Below, in pieces: positions 14,578 to 21,523 of a stretch of DNA of 36,982 nt. The translations under genes and the position numbers were made by a program. This DNA is from an uncultured Oscillospiraceae bacterium (GTDB lineage Bacteria; Bacillota; Clostridia; Oscillospirales; Oscillospiraceae), in assembly GCA_900757655.1 (NCBI GenBank), contig CAAEOT010000005.1, positions 1 to 36,982 on the forward strand, in the 5' to 3' direction. The notes under the pieces are model-generated. The model had not been told where the DNA came from. It did not search any database and was given only the letters and a program-made list of their open reading frames with translations. The stretch's first letter is position 1. Each line of letters begins with the position of its first letter.

Positions 14578-15855
14578 TCAGCCGTGCAGCAGGTTTGCCA
14601 GCGGGACGTAAATGGTCGAGCAGAGCACGATCAGGATCACGATCGCAAGGCCGGCGTAGATGAACAGCTGCACGAACGTCTTGTTCTCGTCCTCCTTGGT
14701 GCGGTTGGGGAGCGCAGTCGCGAGCGCCGCCATAGCCAGCGCGCCGCCGGTGGACAGCGGGGAGATGCCGGACAGAGAGCCGCCGGCGCCGACAGCCGCC
14801 ATCAGCGCGACCGGGTTCACGCCGCCGACCTGGGCAGCGATGTCCGCGCACATCGGCATCATCGTCGGGTACACCACGCCGAGCGCGGAGCTGACAAGGC
14901 TCAGCAGCGCAGCGGAGATGCCCATGAACGGGGTCGCAGTGCCCTTGGTCATGATCTTGGCGAGCGCGTTGCTCATCAGATCGATGCCGCCCATCTTGTT
15001 GACGATGTTGAGCAGGGAGCCGACCGCGAGAACCATCACGATGGTGCCCCAGGGCAGGGACTTGAGCGCCTTGCCGTCGTCGGCGATGCCGAACAGGAAC
15101 AGCAGGCCGGCGACCGCGAAGGCGGCGACACCGATGTTGACCTTGACGAAGATCAGCAGCACGAGCATGAGCACGATGCTCAGCAGGGCGATGATCTGCT
15201 TGGCGTTGAACTTCTCGAGCGTGCCGCGCTCGATCGGGTTAAGCGGCTGCTTGACCTTGTGACCCTTGAAGATGAACCAGAACACGAACGAGGACACGAT
15301 CGTCACGAGCGTCTGGCAGACCAGGATGGTGGGCATGACGTTTGCGATGTTGGCCTCGGCTGCAGCGCCGGTGATGATGGCAGCCTCAGGCGTGATAGGT
15401 GTCATACGTCCGGCCATCAGACCCTGCTCACCGATTAGGACGAGCATCAGCGGGTTGAAGCCGACCTCCACGGCGATGATCGCCGCGAGTGCGGGGATGA
15501 TCGCCAGCGCAGGCACAGCGCCGGGACCGACACCGGCGATGACGAAGCCGGCGATGTAGACCATGATGGGCAAAACCCACATCTTGTTTCCGGCCAGCGC
15601 GATGATCTTTCTGGCCAGCAGATCCAGCGCGCCGGTCTGCGTGATGGCCGCGAACAGCAGCGTGATGCCGACGAGCGTGGTAAACATGGAGGTGCTGAAG
15701 CCGCCGATCAGATCCTTATCGGTCAGACCGAAGATACGCACCATGATGACGCCGAATGTGACTGCCACAACACCGACGTTGACCTTGCGGAAGAAAGCCA
15801 GCAGGATCACGACGATGAACAGCACCAACGAAATAATGTCAAATGCAGTTTCCAT
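14578..15855 (-). CDS. MatC/SLC13-like dicarboxylate permease
   Basis: A 425-residue integral membrane protein with about 11-12 hydrophobic segments. The N-terminal part (VALVF-like helices, FRKVNVGVVAVTFGVIMVRIFGL, GVGPGAVPALAIIPALAA) resembles the MatC dicarboxylate carrier domain, and the C-terminal part has SLSGISPLSTGGALAMAAL, in the style of the ion-transporter superfamily. Relatives import malonate, succinate or other dicarboxylates with cations. It sits between the CoA-transferase and lyase genes in one operon, implying that it brings in their substrate. A GAGAGGG site lies just upstream of the ATG. Confidence 0.85.
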   Translation of the reverse strand: METAFDIISLVLFIVVILLAFFRKVNVGVVAVTFGVIMVRIFGLTDKDLIGGFSTSMFTTLVGITLLFAAITQTGALDLLARKIIALAGNKMWVLPIMVYIAGFVIAGVGPGAVPALAIIPALAAIIAVEVGFNPLMLVLIGEQGLMAGRMTPITPEAAIITGAAAEANIANVMPTILVCQTLVTIVSSFVFWFIFKGHKVKQPLNPIERGTLEKFNAKQIIALLSIVLMLVLLIFVKVNIGVAAFAVAGLLFLFGIADDGKALKSLPWGTIVMVLAVGSLLNIVNKMGGIDLMSNALAKIMTKGTATPFMGISAALLSLVSSALGVVYPTMMPMCADIAAQVGGVNPVALMAAVGAGGSLSGISPLSTGGALAMAALATALPNRTKEDENKTFVQLFIYAGLAIVILIVLCSTIYVPLANLLHG

Positions 15856-15903
15856 AAATATTTCCCTCTCAGTTTTCTTTCAAATGATGGACAGCCGTGC
15901 GTC

Positions 15904-16806
15904 TCAGCAGCAGGGCGGCGTCTTGGTGTTGATGTTCTGCTGATGGCCGCTGTAGATACCGTCGACAAAGCTCTTCTGATACTTGGCGGCAGCCAGCAGC
16001 TTTTCAAAGTCAATACCCGTGTCATAGCCCATGCGCTGGAGCATGTACACGAGATCCTCCGTGGCGGTGTTGCCGGATGCGCCCGGTGCAAACGGGCAGC
16101 CGCCGAGGCCGCCGAGCGTGGACTGCACGGTGGTAATGCCGCACTCAATGGCAGCGAGCGTGTTGGCCAGGCCCATGCCGCGGGTATCGTGGATGTGGAT
16201 CTGGAACTCGCAGTCCGGCATCGTCTCGACCATGGCCTGGATCGTCTCACGAACCTGATGCGGATCGGCGATGCCGATCGTATCGGCCAGACAGATGGAG
16301 CGGATGCCCATGTCATAGACACGCTTTGCGAAGTCAACCGGCTTCTGGATCGGCGGGATGCCTTCAAACGGGCAGCCGAACACCGTCGCAAGCGCGACAC
16401 AGATGTTCATCTGCGGGTAAGTATCCATGATCTTCTGCAGCTCGGCGAGGGACTCCTCGTGCGTTCTGCGGATGTTGGCCTTGTTGTGGCTCTCGCTGAC
16501 CGAGATCACATAAGACACATTGCGGATGCCGGCGTTGAACGCATTTTCCACACCGCGGAAGTTCGGCACGAGCGCGTACAGCGTCGCGTCAAGGTGCTTT
16601 TCAATGCACGCTTTGGCTACGTCCGCTGCGTCCGCCATCTGCGGGATCGCCTTGGGGCTGACGAAAGACGTGACCTCCATCTGCGTCACACCTGCATCAA
16701 ACATCCGGTCGATCAGATCCATCTTCTGGTCGAACGTCAGCATCTGCTTGAGGTTCTGCCAACCGTCGCGCGGGCCGCATTCCAAAACATTGATCTTGTT
16801 TGCCAT
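15904..16806 (-). CDS. HMG-CoA lyase family enzyme (HMG-CoA or citramalyl-CoA lyase)
   Basis: A 300-residue TIM-barrel lyase that cleaves a 3-hydroxyacyl-CoA, releasing acetyl-CoA. The active-site residues of HMG-CoA lyase are all present: R13-D14 (GPRDGWQN), metal ligands H204 and H206 (IHIHDTRG) and the catalytic loop cysteine C237 (GGLGGCPFAPGASGN). Products would be acetoacetate from HMG-CoA or pyruvate from citramalyl-CoA; sequence alone cannot decide. The C-terminus ends in PPCC, two adjacent cysteines. The start is the ATG at 16804-16806, with AGGAGG eight bases upstream. It is the first gene of the operon, and its promoter (16891-16919) is overlapped by a palindromic operator. Confidence 0.9.
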   Translation of the reverse strand: MANKINVLECGPRDGWQNLKQMLTFDQKMDLIDRMFDAGVTQMEVTSFVSPKAIPQMADAADVAKACIEKHLDATLYALVPNFRGVENAFNAGIRNVSYVISVSESHNKANIRRTHEESLAELQKIMDTYPQMNICVALATVFGCPFEGIPPIQKPVDFAKRVYDMGIRSICLADTIGIADPHQVRETIQAMVETMPDCEFQIHIHDTRGMGLANTLAAIECGITTVQSTLGGLGGCPFAPGASGNTATEDLVYMLQRMGYDTGIDFEKLLAAAKYQKSFVDGIYSGHQQNINTKTPPCC

Positions 16807-16874
16807 GATAGATTCCTCCTGACATTCCATTTTTTCTATTTCGTGACTACCTTATGTTTCTGTAACAACGTTTT

Positions 16875-16919
16875 GCTTAACAAGTTAAGCTTAATAAACC
16901 TGAGTCAAAACCTTGTCAA
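16875..16919 (-). promoter_or_regulatory. Promoter and operator of the lyase-permease-CoA-transferase operon
   Basis: Minus strand TTGACA (16914-16919) and TATTAA (16891-16896) with a 17-base spacer. Immediately downstream lies the palindrome GCTTAAC-AA-GTTAAGC (16875-16890), covering about -7 to +10 of the predicted start point, a classic repressor position. The same half-site recurs near the divergent LacI-family gene. Confidence 0.8.
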
Positions 16920-17037
16920 TCGTTACTTATATTTTGCACTTTCCTTGAAATTTGTCAATCAGGAATCGCAAAAACGCTGCAATATCATCATTTCGCCCAT
17001 TTTTAGACGGTGATTATTCAGCATTTCGACACAATTG

Positions 17038-17062
17038 TGCTTAATTTATTTCAAGATAAGCA
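17038..17062. promoter_or_regulatory. Additional operator-like inverted repeat
   Basis: TGCTTA (17038-17043) and TAAGCA (17057-17062), a degenerate and wider-spaced copy of the half-sites at 16875-16890 and 17080-17130. It lies in the AT-rich divergent region (16807-17177), which contains no gene that I can support. An upstream auxiliary operator is an inference. Confidence 0.45.
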
Positions 17063-17079
17063 ATATTAATTTAAAATAA

Positions 17080-17130
17080 GTTAAGCATGTATTGCTTTTT
17101 TAATGCCTGTTTAGTATAATGTTAAGCAAC
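17080..17130 (+). promoter_or_regulatory. Promoter and operators of the LacI-family gene
   Basis: Plus strand TTGCTT (17092-17097) and TATAAT (17115-17120), 17-base spacer. GTTAAGCA occurs at 17080-17087 and, with TGCTT at 17093-17097, makes an imperfect inverted repeat across the -35 box. GTTAAGCAAC (17121-17130) covers the start point. This suggests that the regulator represses itself. Confidence 0.75.
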
Positions 17131-17177
17131 AGCGGTTCACCCGCGCAACAAAAACAACACAAAGGATGCTTCCCACT

Positions 17178-18170
17178 ATGGCAACACTCAAAGACATCGC
17201 GGACATATGCGGCGTCTCCACGGCGACCGTCTCCTATGTCCTGTCCGGCCGCGGCACGGAAAAGCGCATCACCGAGCAGACACAGCAGGAGATCCGAAAA
17301 GCGGCGGAAAGCCTCGACTATGAATACAAAGGACGCAACAAGGCAGTGCTCAAGTACCGTGTCACGGTTTACTTTCCGCTCTCGGGGCTCAAAATGCTCC
17401 TGCCGACATTTCTGGACGCCTTCAACCGCATCGTGGATGCGGAAAACTCCAATATTGACATCGTGCTGCGTCCCTACACGCAAAACAAGCTGCATCTCCA
17501 GCGTGAGCTGTGGACCGCGCAGAAAGGCGCCTCCGCCATCGTGATCTCACCCAGCGGCACGGATCTGGCCAATCTCTCCGAGAAACAGACGCTCGTGCCG
17601 GTCATCCTGCTCAACCGCACCCTGCCAAATTACTCCTATGTCGGCTTCGACCAGCTGGAATCCGGCCGAATCGCTGCCGAACACGCGATCAAAAAAGGCG
17701 GCAACAGCATTCTGCTCGTCTCGTCCCCGTCGCTGTTCGGCGCATCCTGGCGCGGCAACGCTTTCGCCGACTACTGCCTGCAGCACGGCGTGAATCTGGA
17801 GCACAACACCATCAGCGCCGACACGAGCATCCGCGCCGGCTACGAGCTGGGTAAGGCGCTGGTGCGCAGCAACCGGCTGAAAAAAGTGATTTTCTGCACC
17901 TATGACATGACGGCGCTCGGCATCTCCAGCGCCCTGTCCGAGGAGAACATCTCCGTCGGCAAGGATGTCCAGATCATCACCACCAGCTCCAGCGACGAGG
18001 ACCTGCTCGCCTACAGCAACCCGCCGATCACCACCATTGACCTGAAATTTCGGGATCTGTGCTATATGGCAATGCGTCTGGCAATGGACATCGCCACCGG
18101 CCGCGCAAGCTATCCGCAGGAGATCTCGCTGCATCCGTCCATCGCGTATCGGACGTCGTGCCCGATGTAA
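17178..18170 (+). CDS. LacI/GalR-family transcription regulator
   Basis: A 330-residue DNA-binding regulator. The N-terminal helix-turn-helix reads ATLKDIADICGVSTATVSYVL with the hinge KAAESLDY. A periplasmic-binding-protein-like effector domain follows (about 65-330; NYSYVGFDQLESGRIAAEHAI, CTYDMTALGISSAL, ITTIDLKFRDLC). The start is the second ATG (17178), about ten bases from AAAGGA; the ATG at 17166 is too close to that site. It is divergent from the lyase-permease-CoA-transferase operon, and the shared GTTAAGC half-sites on both promoters make it the probable local regulator. The effector is unknown and is perhaps the imported acid or its CoA ester rather than a sugar. Confidence 0.92.
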   Translation: MATLKDIADICGVSTATVSYVLSGRGTEKRITEQTQQEIRKAAESLDYEYKGRNKAVLKYRVTVYFPLSGLKMLLPTFLDAFNRIVDAENSNIDIVLRPYTQNKLHLQRELWTAQKGASAIVISPSGTDLANLSEKQTLVPVILLNRTLPNYSYVGFDQLESGRIAAEHAIKKGGNSILLVSSPSLFGASWRGNAFADYCLQHGVNLEHNTISADTSIRAGYELGKALVRSNRLKKVIFCTYDMTALGISSALSEENISVGKDVQIITTSSSDEDLLAYSNPPITTIDLKFRDLCYMAMRLAMDIATGRASYPQEISLHPSIAYRTSCPM

Positions 18171-18184
18171 GCATGGCGCATAGA

Positions 18185-18219
18185 AAAAGGGCTTGTCACA
18201 CGAGGTGACAAGCCCTTTT
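18185..18219. terminator. Bidirectional terminator between lacI-type and agcS genes
   Basis: Perfect 15-base arms (18185-18199 and 18205-18219) ending in AAAA/TTTT, between convergent genes. Confidence 0.9.
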
Positions 18220-18241
18220 CCGTATTCGGTTTTCGGGTGGC

Positions 18242-19654
18242 TCAGTTCCAGTAGTCCGTACCGGTGATGCCGATGTCGGCGGCATGGAACTCGGGGATTT
18301 TGCCCTCCTTGCGCTGGCGCATGTAGTCCTTGAGCACAGCCACACCCTTGTTGCCGAGGATGAGGATGACGGGGATGTTGATGATGACCATCGTGCCCTG
18401 AAGCATGTCGGCTGTATCCCACGCGAGACCGGCGCTGACGATAGCACCGACGAACACGAGCGCCGTCGCGGCCATACGGAAGACCAGCATGCCGCCGCGG
18501 CTCGGGTCGCGCCGGAGGATATACTTCAGGCAGCCCTCGCAATAATAGTAGTTGCCGATGAGCGTCGTGAATGCGAACAGGCTCATGGACACGGCGATAA
18601 AGATGGGGCCGAAGCTGCCGAGCGCCTGCTGCATGGACGCCTGCACATAGGCCGCGCCGGCCGCTTCCTTGGTCGGCACGACGCCGGAGCACAGGCACAT
18701 GAACGCCGTGGCCGAGCAGATGAGCAGCGTGTCGATGAACACGGACAGCATCTGCACAAGGCCCTGCTTGGCCGGGTGCGAGACATCGGCCGTGGCGGCC
18801 GCGTTCGGCGCCGAGCCCATGCCGGCCTCGTTGGAGTACAGGCCGCGCTTGATGCCCCACATGATGCATGAACCAGTGAAGCCGCTGAACGCCGCCTTGA
18901 AATTGAACGCATCACGGAAGATATTGGCGATGACGCCCGGGAAGATCCTGATATTCATAAAGATGACGATGAGCGACACGAGGATATACAGCACGCCCAT
19001 GACCGGAACGAGCACGCCCGTAATATCAGTCAGGCGTTTACCGCCGCCAAGCACGCACACCGCAAACAGCACTGCCAGGATTGCGCCAATGATGTACGGC
19101 GTGCGGCTCTTGGCGTAGAAGCCAAAGCCGGAGAAAGCGTCCTGCAGGTTGTAGGAGGCAAGCATGTTGTAGCCCACGGCATACGTCAGGATGAGCACGA
19201 CAGCGAAGATGATGCCGAGCCAGCGCTGGTGCAGTGCCTGCTCCATGTAGTACGAAGGGCCACCGACGCAGCCGCCCTTGCCGTCTTTTTTCTTATAGAC
19301 CTGCGCGAGCGCGGACTCGATGAATGCGCTCGCCCCGCCGAGCAGCGCCACGACCCACATCCAGAACACGGCGCCGAAGCCGCCGAGGCAGATGGCCGTG
19401 GACACGCCGACGATGTTGCCGGTGCCGACACGGGACGCCGTGGACACCATAAGTGCACCGAACGAGGAAATGCTGCCCTTCTCCTTCGGCTTTTCCGCGA
19501 CGACGTGGATAGACTCGCCAAACAGGCGGAACTGGATCAGACCGGTGCGGATCGTGAAATACAGGCCCGCGACGATCAGAAACAGCGGCACGATGTACGG
19601 CTGGTACAAAAAGCCGCCGATCGCATTGACCACACTGTCAATTTTGTCAATCAT
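18242..19654 (-). CDS. Alanine/glycine:cation symporter (AGCS family)
   Basis: An amino acid transporter, usually Na+-driven and specific for alanine or glycine. The 470-residue protein has the AGCS signature region GTGNIVGVSTAICLGGFGAVFWMW, then SAFIESALAQVYKKKD and SYYMEQAL. Further on come RGLYSNEAGMGSAPNAAATAD and NYYYCEGCLKYI, with about ten membrane segments. The start is the ATG at 19652-19654, with a GAGGAG site nearby; upstream codons in frame lie in the promoter region. A single-gene transcript from 19713-19741 is likely. It is convergent with the LacI-type gene and not obviously part of that system. Confidence 0.93.
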   Translation of the reverse strand: MIDKIDSVVNAIGGFLYQPYIVPLFLIVAGLYFTIRTGLIQFRLFGESIHVVAEKPKEKGSISSFGALMVSTASRVGTGNIVGVSTAICLGGFGAVFWMWVVALLGGASAFIESALAQVYKKKDGKGGCVGGPSYYMEQALHQRWLGIIFAVVLILTYAVGYNMLASYNLQDAFSGFGFYAKSRTPYIIGAILAVLFAVCVLGGGKRLTDITGVLVPVMGVLYILVSLIVIFMNIRIFPGVIANIFRDAFNFKAAFSGFTGSCIMWGIKRGLYSNEAGMGSAPNAAATADVSHPAKQGLVQMLSVFIDTLLICSATAFMCLCSGVVPTKEAAGAAYVQASMQQALGSFGPIFIAVSMSLFAFTTLIGNYYYCEGCLKYILRRDPSRGGMLVFRMAATALVFVGAIVSAGLAWDTADMLQGTMVIINIPVILILGNKGVAVLKDYMRQRKEGKIPEFHAADIGITGTDYWN

Positions 19655-19712
19655 GATTTGTCTCCTCTGCAATTTTTCATTTTCCCGGCGGCAAAACGGC
19701 CGCGCAAGGAGT

Positions 19713-19741
19713 AGTATACAAAAGATTTGCCAAAAATGCAA
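19713..19741 (-). promoter_or_regulatory. Promoter of the AGCS symporter gene
   Basis: Minus strand TTGCAT (19736-19741) and TATACT (19713-19718) with a 17-base spacer, leaving a leader of about 50 bases. Confidence 0.78.
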
Positions 19742-19804
19742 CCATGATTCGGCAATGTGACAATAACCCTGAAAATAACAAAGATTTCTCCATTGCGCCG
19801 GGCC

Positions 19805-19833
19805 TTGCACGGACAGATATTTCGGCGTAAGAT
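19805..19833 (+). promoter_or_regulatory. Promoter of the DUF2461-dipeptidase operon
   Basis: Plus strand TTGCAC (19805-19810) and TAAGAT (19828-19833) with a 17-base spacer, about 40 bases before the first start codon. Confidence 0.75.
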
Positions 19834-19872
19834 AGGGATACTTTCCACGCAGAGACAAGGAGCGAAACACAC

Positions 19873-20541
19873 ATGTTCACAGGCTTTTCCGATGCAACGA
19901 TCGACTTTCTCTGGGAGCTGCGCTTTCACAACGAGCGCCCGTGGTTCCTGGAGCACAAGCAGGTATTTCTCGACACGCTCGACCGGCCCATGAAGGCGCT
20001 GGCTGCGGACGTGACGGCGGCGCTCGAGCAGGCGTACCCCGACCGGAAGTGGTACCTGCACGTGGCGCGCATCTACCGCGACGCGCGGCGGCTGCACGGC
20101 AGCGGGCCGTACAAGGAGAATCTCTGGTTCACGCTGCGGTGCGACAGCAGCCGCGGGCCGGAGATCCCGGCGTTTTATTTTGAGATCACCCCACACAACT
20201 ACAGCTACGGCATGGGCTTTTACTGGGCGAAGGCGAACACGATGGCGTGCTTCCGCCGCGCGATCGACGCCGATCCCCTGCCGCTGACGGCGCTGGCAGA
20301 GCAGCTGAACGCGCAGGACACCTTCGTGCTCACGGGGCAGGACTATGCCCGCGCGAAGGGCGACCCCGGCACGCTCCTGCGCCCGTGGTACAATAAGCGC
20401 GTGCTCGACCTCTCGTGCGTGCGCGAACACGACGACCTGCTCTTCTCCCCCGCGCTGACGGAGGAACTTGTGCGCGGGTTCGGCTTTCTGCTGCCGTACT
20501 ATGACTATCTCGAGGCCGTGACGCGGCGGGAGGATGCGTGA
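19873..20541 (+). CDS. DUF2461 family protein
   Basis: A 222-residue soluble protein of the DUF2461 family. Its hallmarks are FLWELRFHNERPWFLEHK near the N-terminus, RIYRDARRLHGSGPYKENLWF, and FYFEITPHNYSYGMGFYWA in the middle. The family is widespread and has no established biochemical role. The start ATG at 19873 has an AAGGAG site ten bases upstream. Its TGA overlaps the ATG of the following dipeptidase gene, so the two are translationally coupled, which is the only functional clue here. Confidence 0.88.
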   Translation: MFTGFSDATIDFLWELRFHNERPWFLEHKQVFLDTLDRPMKALAADVTAALEQAYPDRKWYLHVARIYRDARRLHGSGPYKENLWFTLRCDSSRGPEIPAFYFEITPHNYSYGMGFYWAKANTMACFRRAIDADPLPLTALAEQLNAQDTFVLTGQDYARAKGDPGTLLRPWYNKRVLDLSCVREHDDLLFSPALTEELVRGFGFLLPYYDYLEAVTRREDA

Positions 20542-21461
20542 TGCGCTGCTTTGACGGCCACTGCGACACGCTCGCGCGCTGCATGGCCACCGGCGAGGGT
20601 CTGCGGCAAAACACCGGCCATGTCGATCTCGCACGCTGCGCGGCCCTCGGGCAGCACGCGCAGATCTTCGCCGTGTTTGCCGACAGCGCAGCGGTACACG
20701 AGCCGCTCTATGCCATCGCGCAGCGGCAGCACGCGCTGCTGGAGCGCGAATGCGCGCGCAATGCCGATCTCATCCGCCGCTGCCGCACGGCGCGGGACGT
20801 GCGCGCCGCCTGGGCCGCCGGGAAAACGGCCGCGCTGCTCGGCATCGAGGGCGCGGAGCTGCTCGACTGCGACCCCCGGCGGCTGGATGACGCGGCAGCG
20901 TGGGAGTGCGTGTATGTGACGCTGACGTGGAACCATGCCAACGCCCTCGCGGGATCGCACTGCGACGCACCGGAGCAGGGGCTCACGGCGCAGGGGCGCG
21001 CCTTTGTGCGCGCACTGTACGCGCACCGGATGCTGCCGGACGTATCGCACCTGTCAGAGACGGCGGCGTGGGACGTGGTGCGGCTCGGGCTCGGCCCGGT
21101 GATCGCCTCACACGCGAACAGCCGCGCCGTCTGCGCGCACACGCGCAACCTCTCGGACGACCTCTTCTGCGCCATCCGCGACAGCGGCGGTGTGGTCGGC
21201 CTGAACCTCTACACGGACTTTCTCGGCGGCGACGGCATGGACGCCGTCGTGCACCACGTCGAGCACCTGCTTGACCTCGGTGGCGACGAAACGCTCGCGC
21301 TCGGCGGCGACCTCGACGGATGCGACACGCTCGGCGGCGGCATCACCGGCGTGCAGGACTATCCGCGGCTCTATGCAGCGCTCGCCGCCCGCGGCTATGA
21401 CGCCGCGCTACTGCAGGCGCTCTTTTCCGACAACTGGCTGCGCGTGCTGCCGAAATCATGA
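20541..21461 (+). CDS. Membrane dipeptidase family (M19) metallopeptidase
   Basis: A zinc-dependent dipeptidase of the renal dipeptidase family, 306 residues, with no signal peptide and so probably cytoplasmic. Metal ligands match the family: H7 and D9 (GHCDT), bridging E103 (GIEGAE), H170 (DVSH) and H191 (SHANSR), plus the later aspartate of GGDLDG. It lacks the usual His after GVEGG (here GIEGAE), a point that may affect specificity. The ATG at 20541 overlaps the DUF2461 stop as TGATG and has GGGAGG seven bases upstream. A terminator follows. Confidence 0.9.
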   Translation: MRCFDGHCDTLARCMATGEGLRQNTGHVDLARCAALGQHAQIFAVFADSAAVHEPLYAIAQRQHALLERECARNADLIRRCRTARDVRAAWAAGKTAALLGIEGAELLDCDPRRLDDAAAWECVYVTLTWNHANALAGSHCDAPEQGLTAQGRAFVRALYAHRMLPDVSHLSETAAWDVVRLGLGPVIASHANSRAVCAHTRNLSDDLFCAIRDSGGVVGLNLYTDFLGGDGMDAVVHHVEHLLDLGGDETLALGGDLDGCDTLGGGITGVQDYPRLYAALAARGYDAALLQALFSDNWLRVLPKS

Positions 21462-21469
21462 AAACGTAC

Positions 21470-21507
21470 AATGCCCCGCCGCAGAAATCTGCGGCGGGGC
21501 ATTTTTC
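21470..21507. terminator. Bidirectional terminator after the dipeptidase gene
   Basis: 16-base GC-rich arms (21470-21485 and 21488-21503) and a T-run. It lies between convergent dipeptidase and flavodiiron genes. Confidence 0.9.
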
Positions 21508-21523
21508 TCTATTCGGGGGGAGC

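Noticed and set aside
13332..16806. Itaconate degradation operon
   Set aside because: The CoA-transferase plus lyase fits in outline, but no itaconyl-CoA hydratase is present, and the lyase belongs to the HMG-CoA lyase family rather than the CitE-like type used for (S)-citramalyl-CoA. It is kept only as a less likely alternative.
16831..17165. Possible small gene in the AT-rich divergent region
   Set aside because: No frame with a ribosome site and reasonable composition; the segment is explained by two promoters and repeated operator half-sites.
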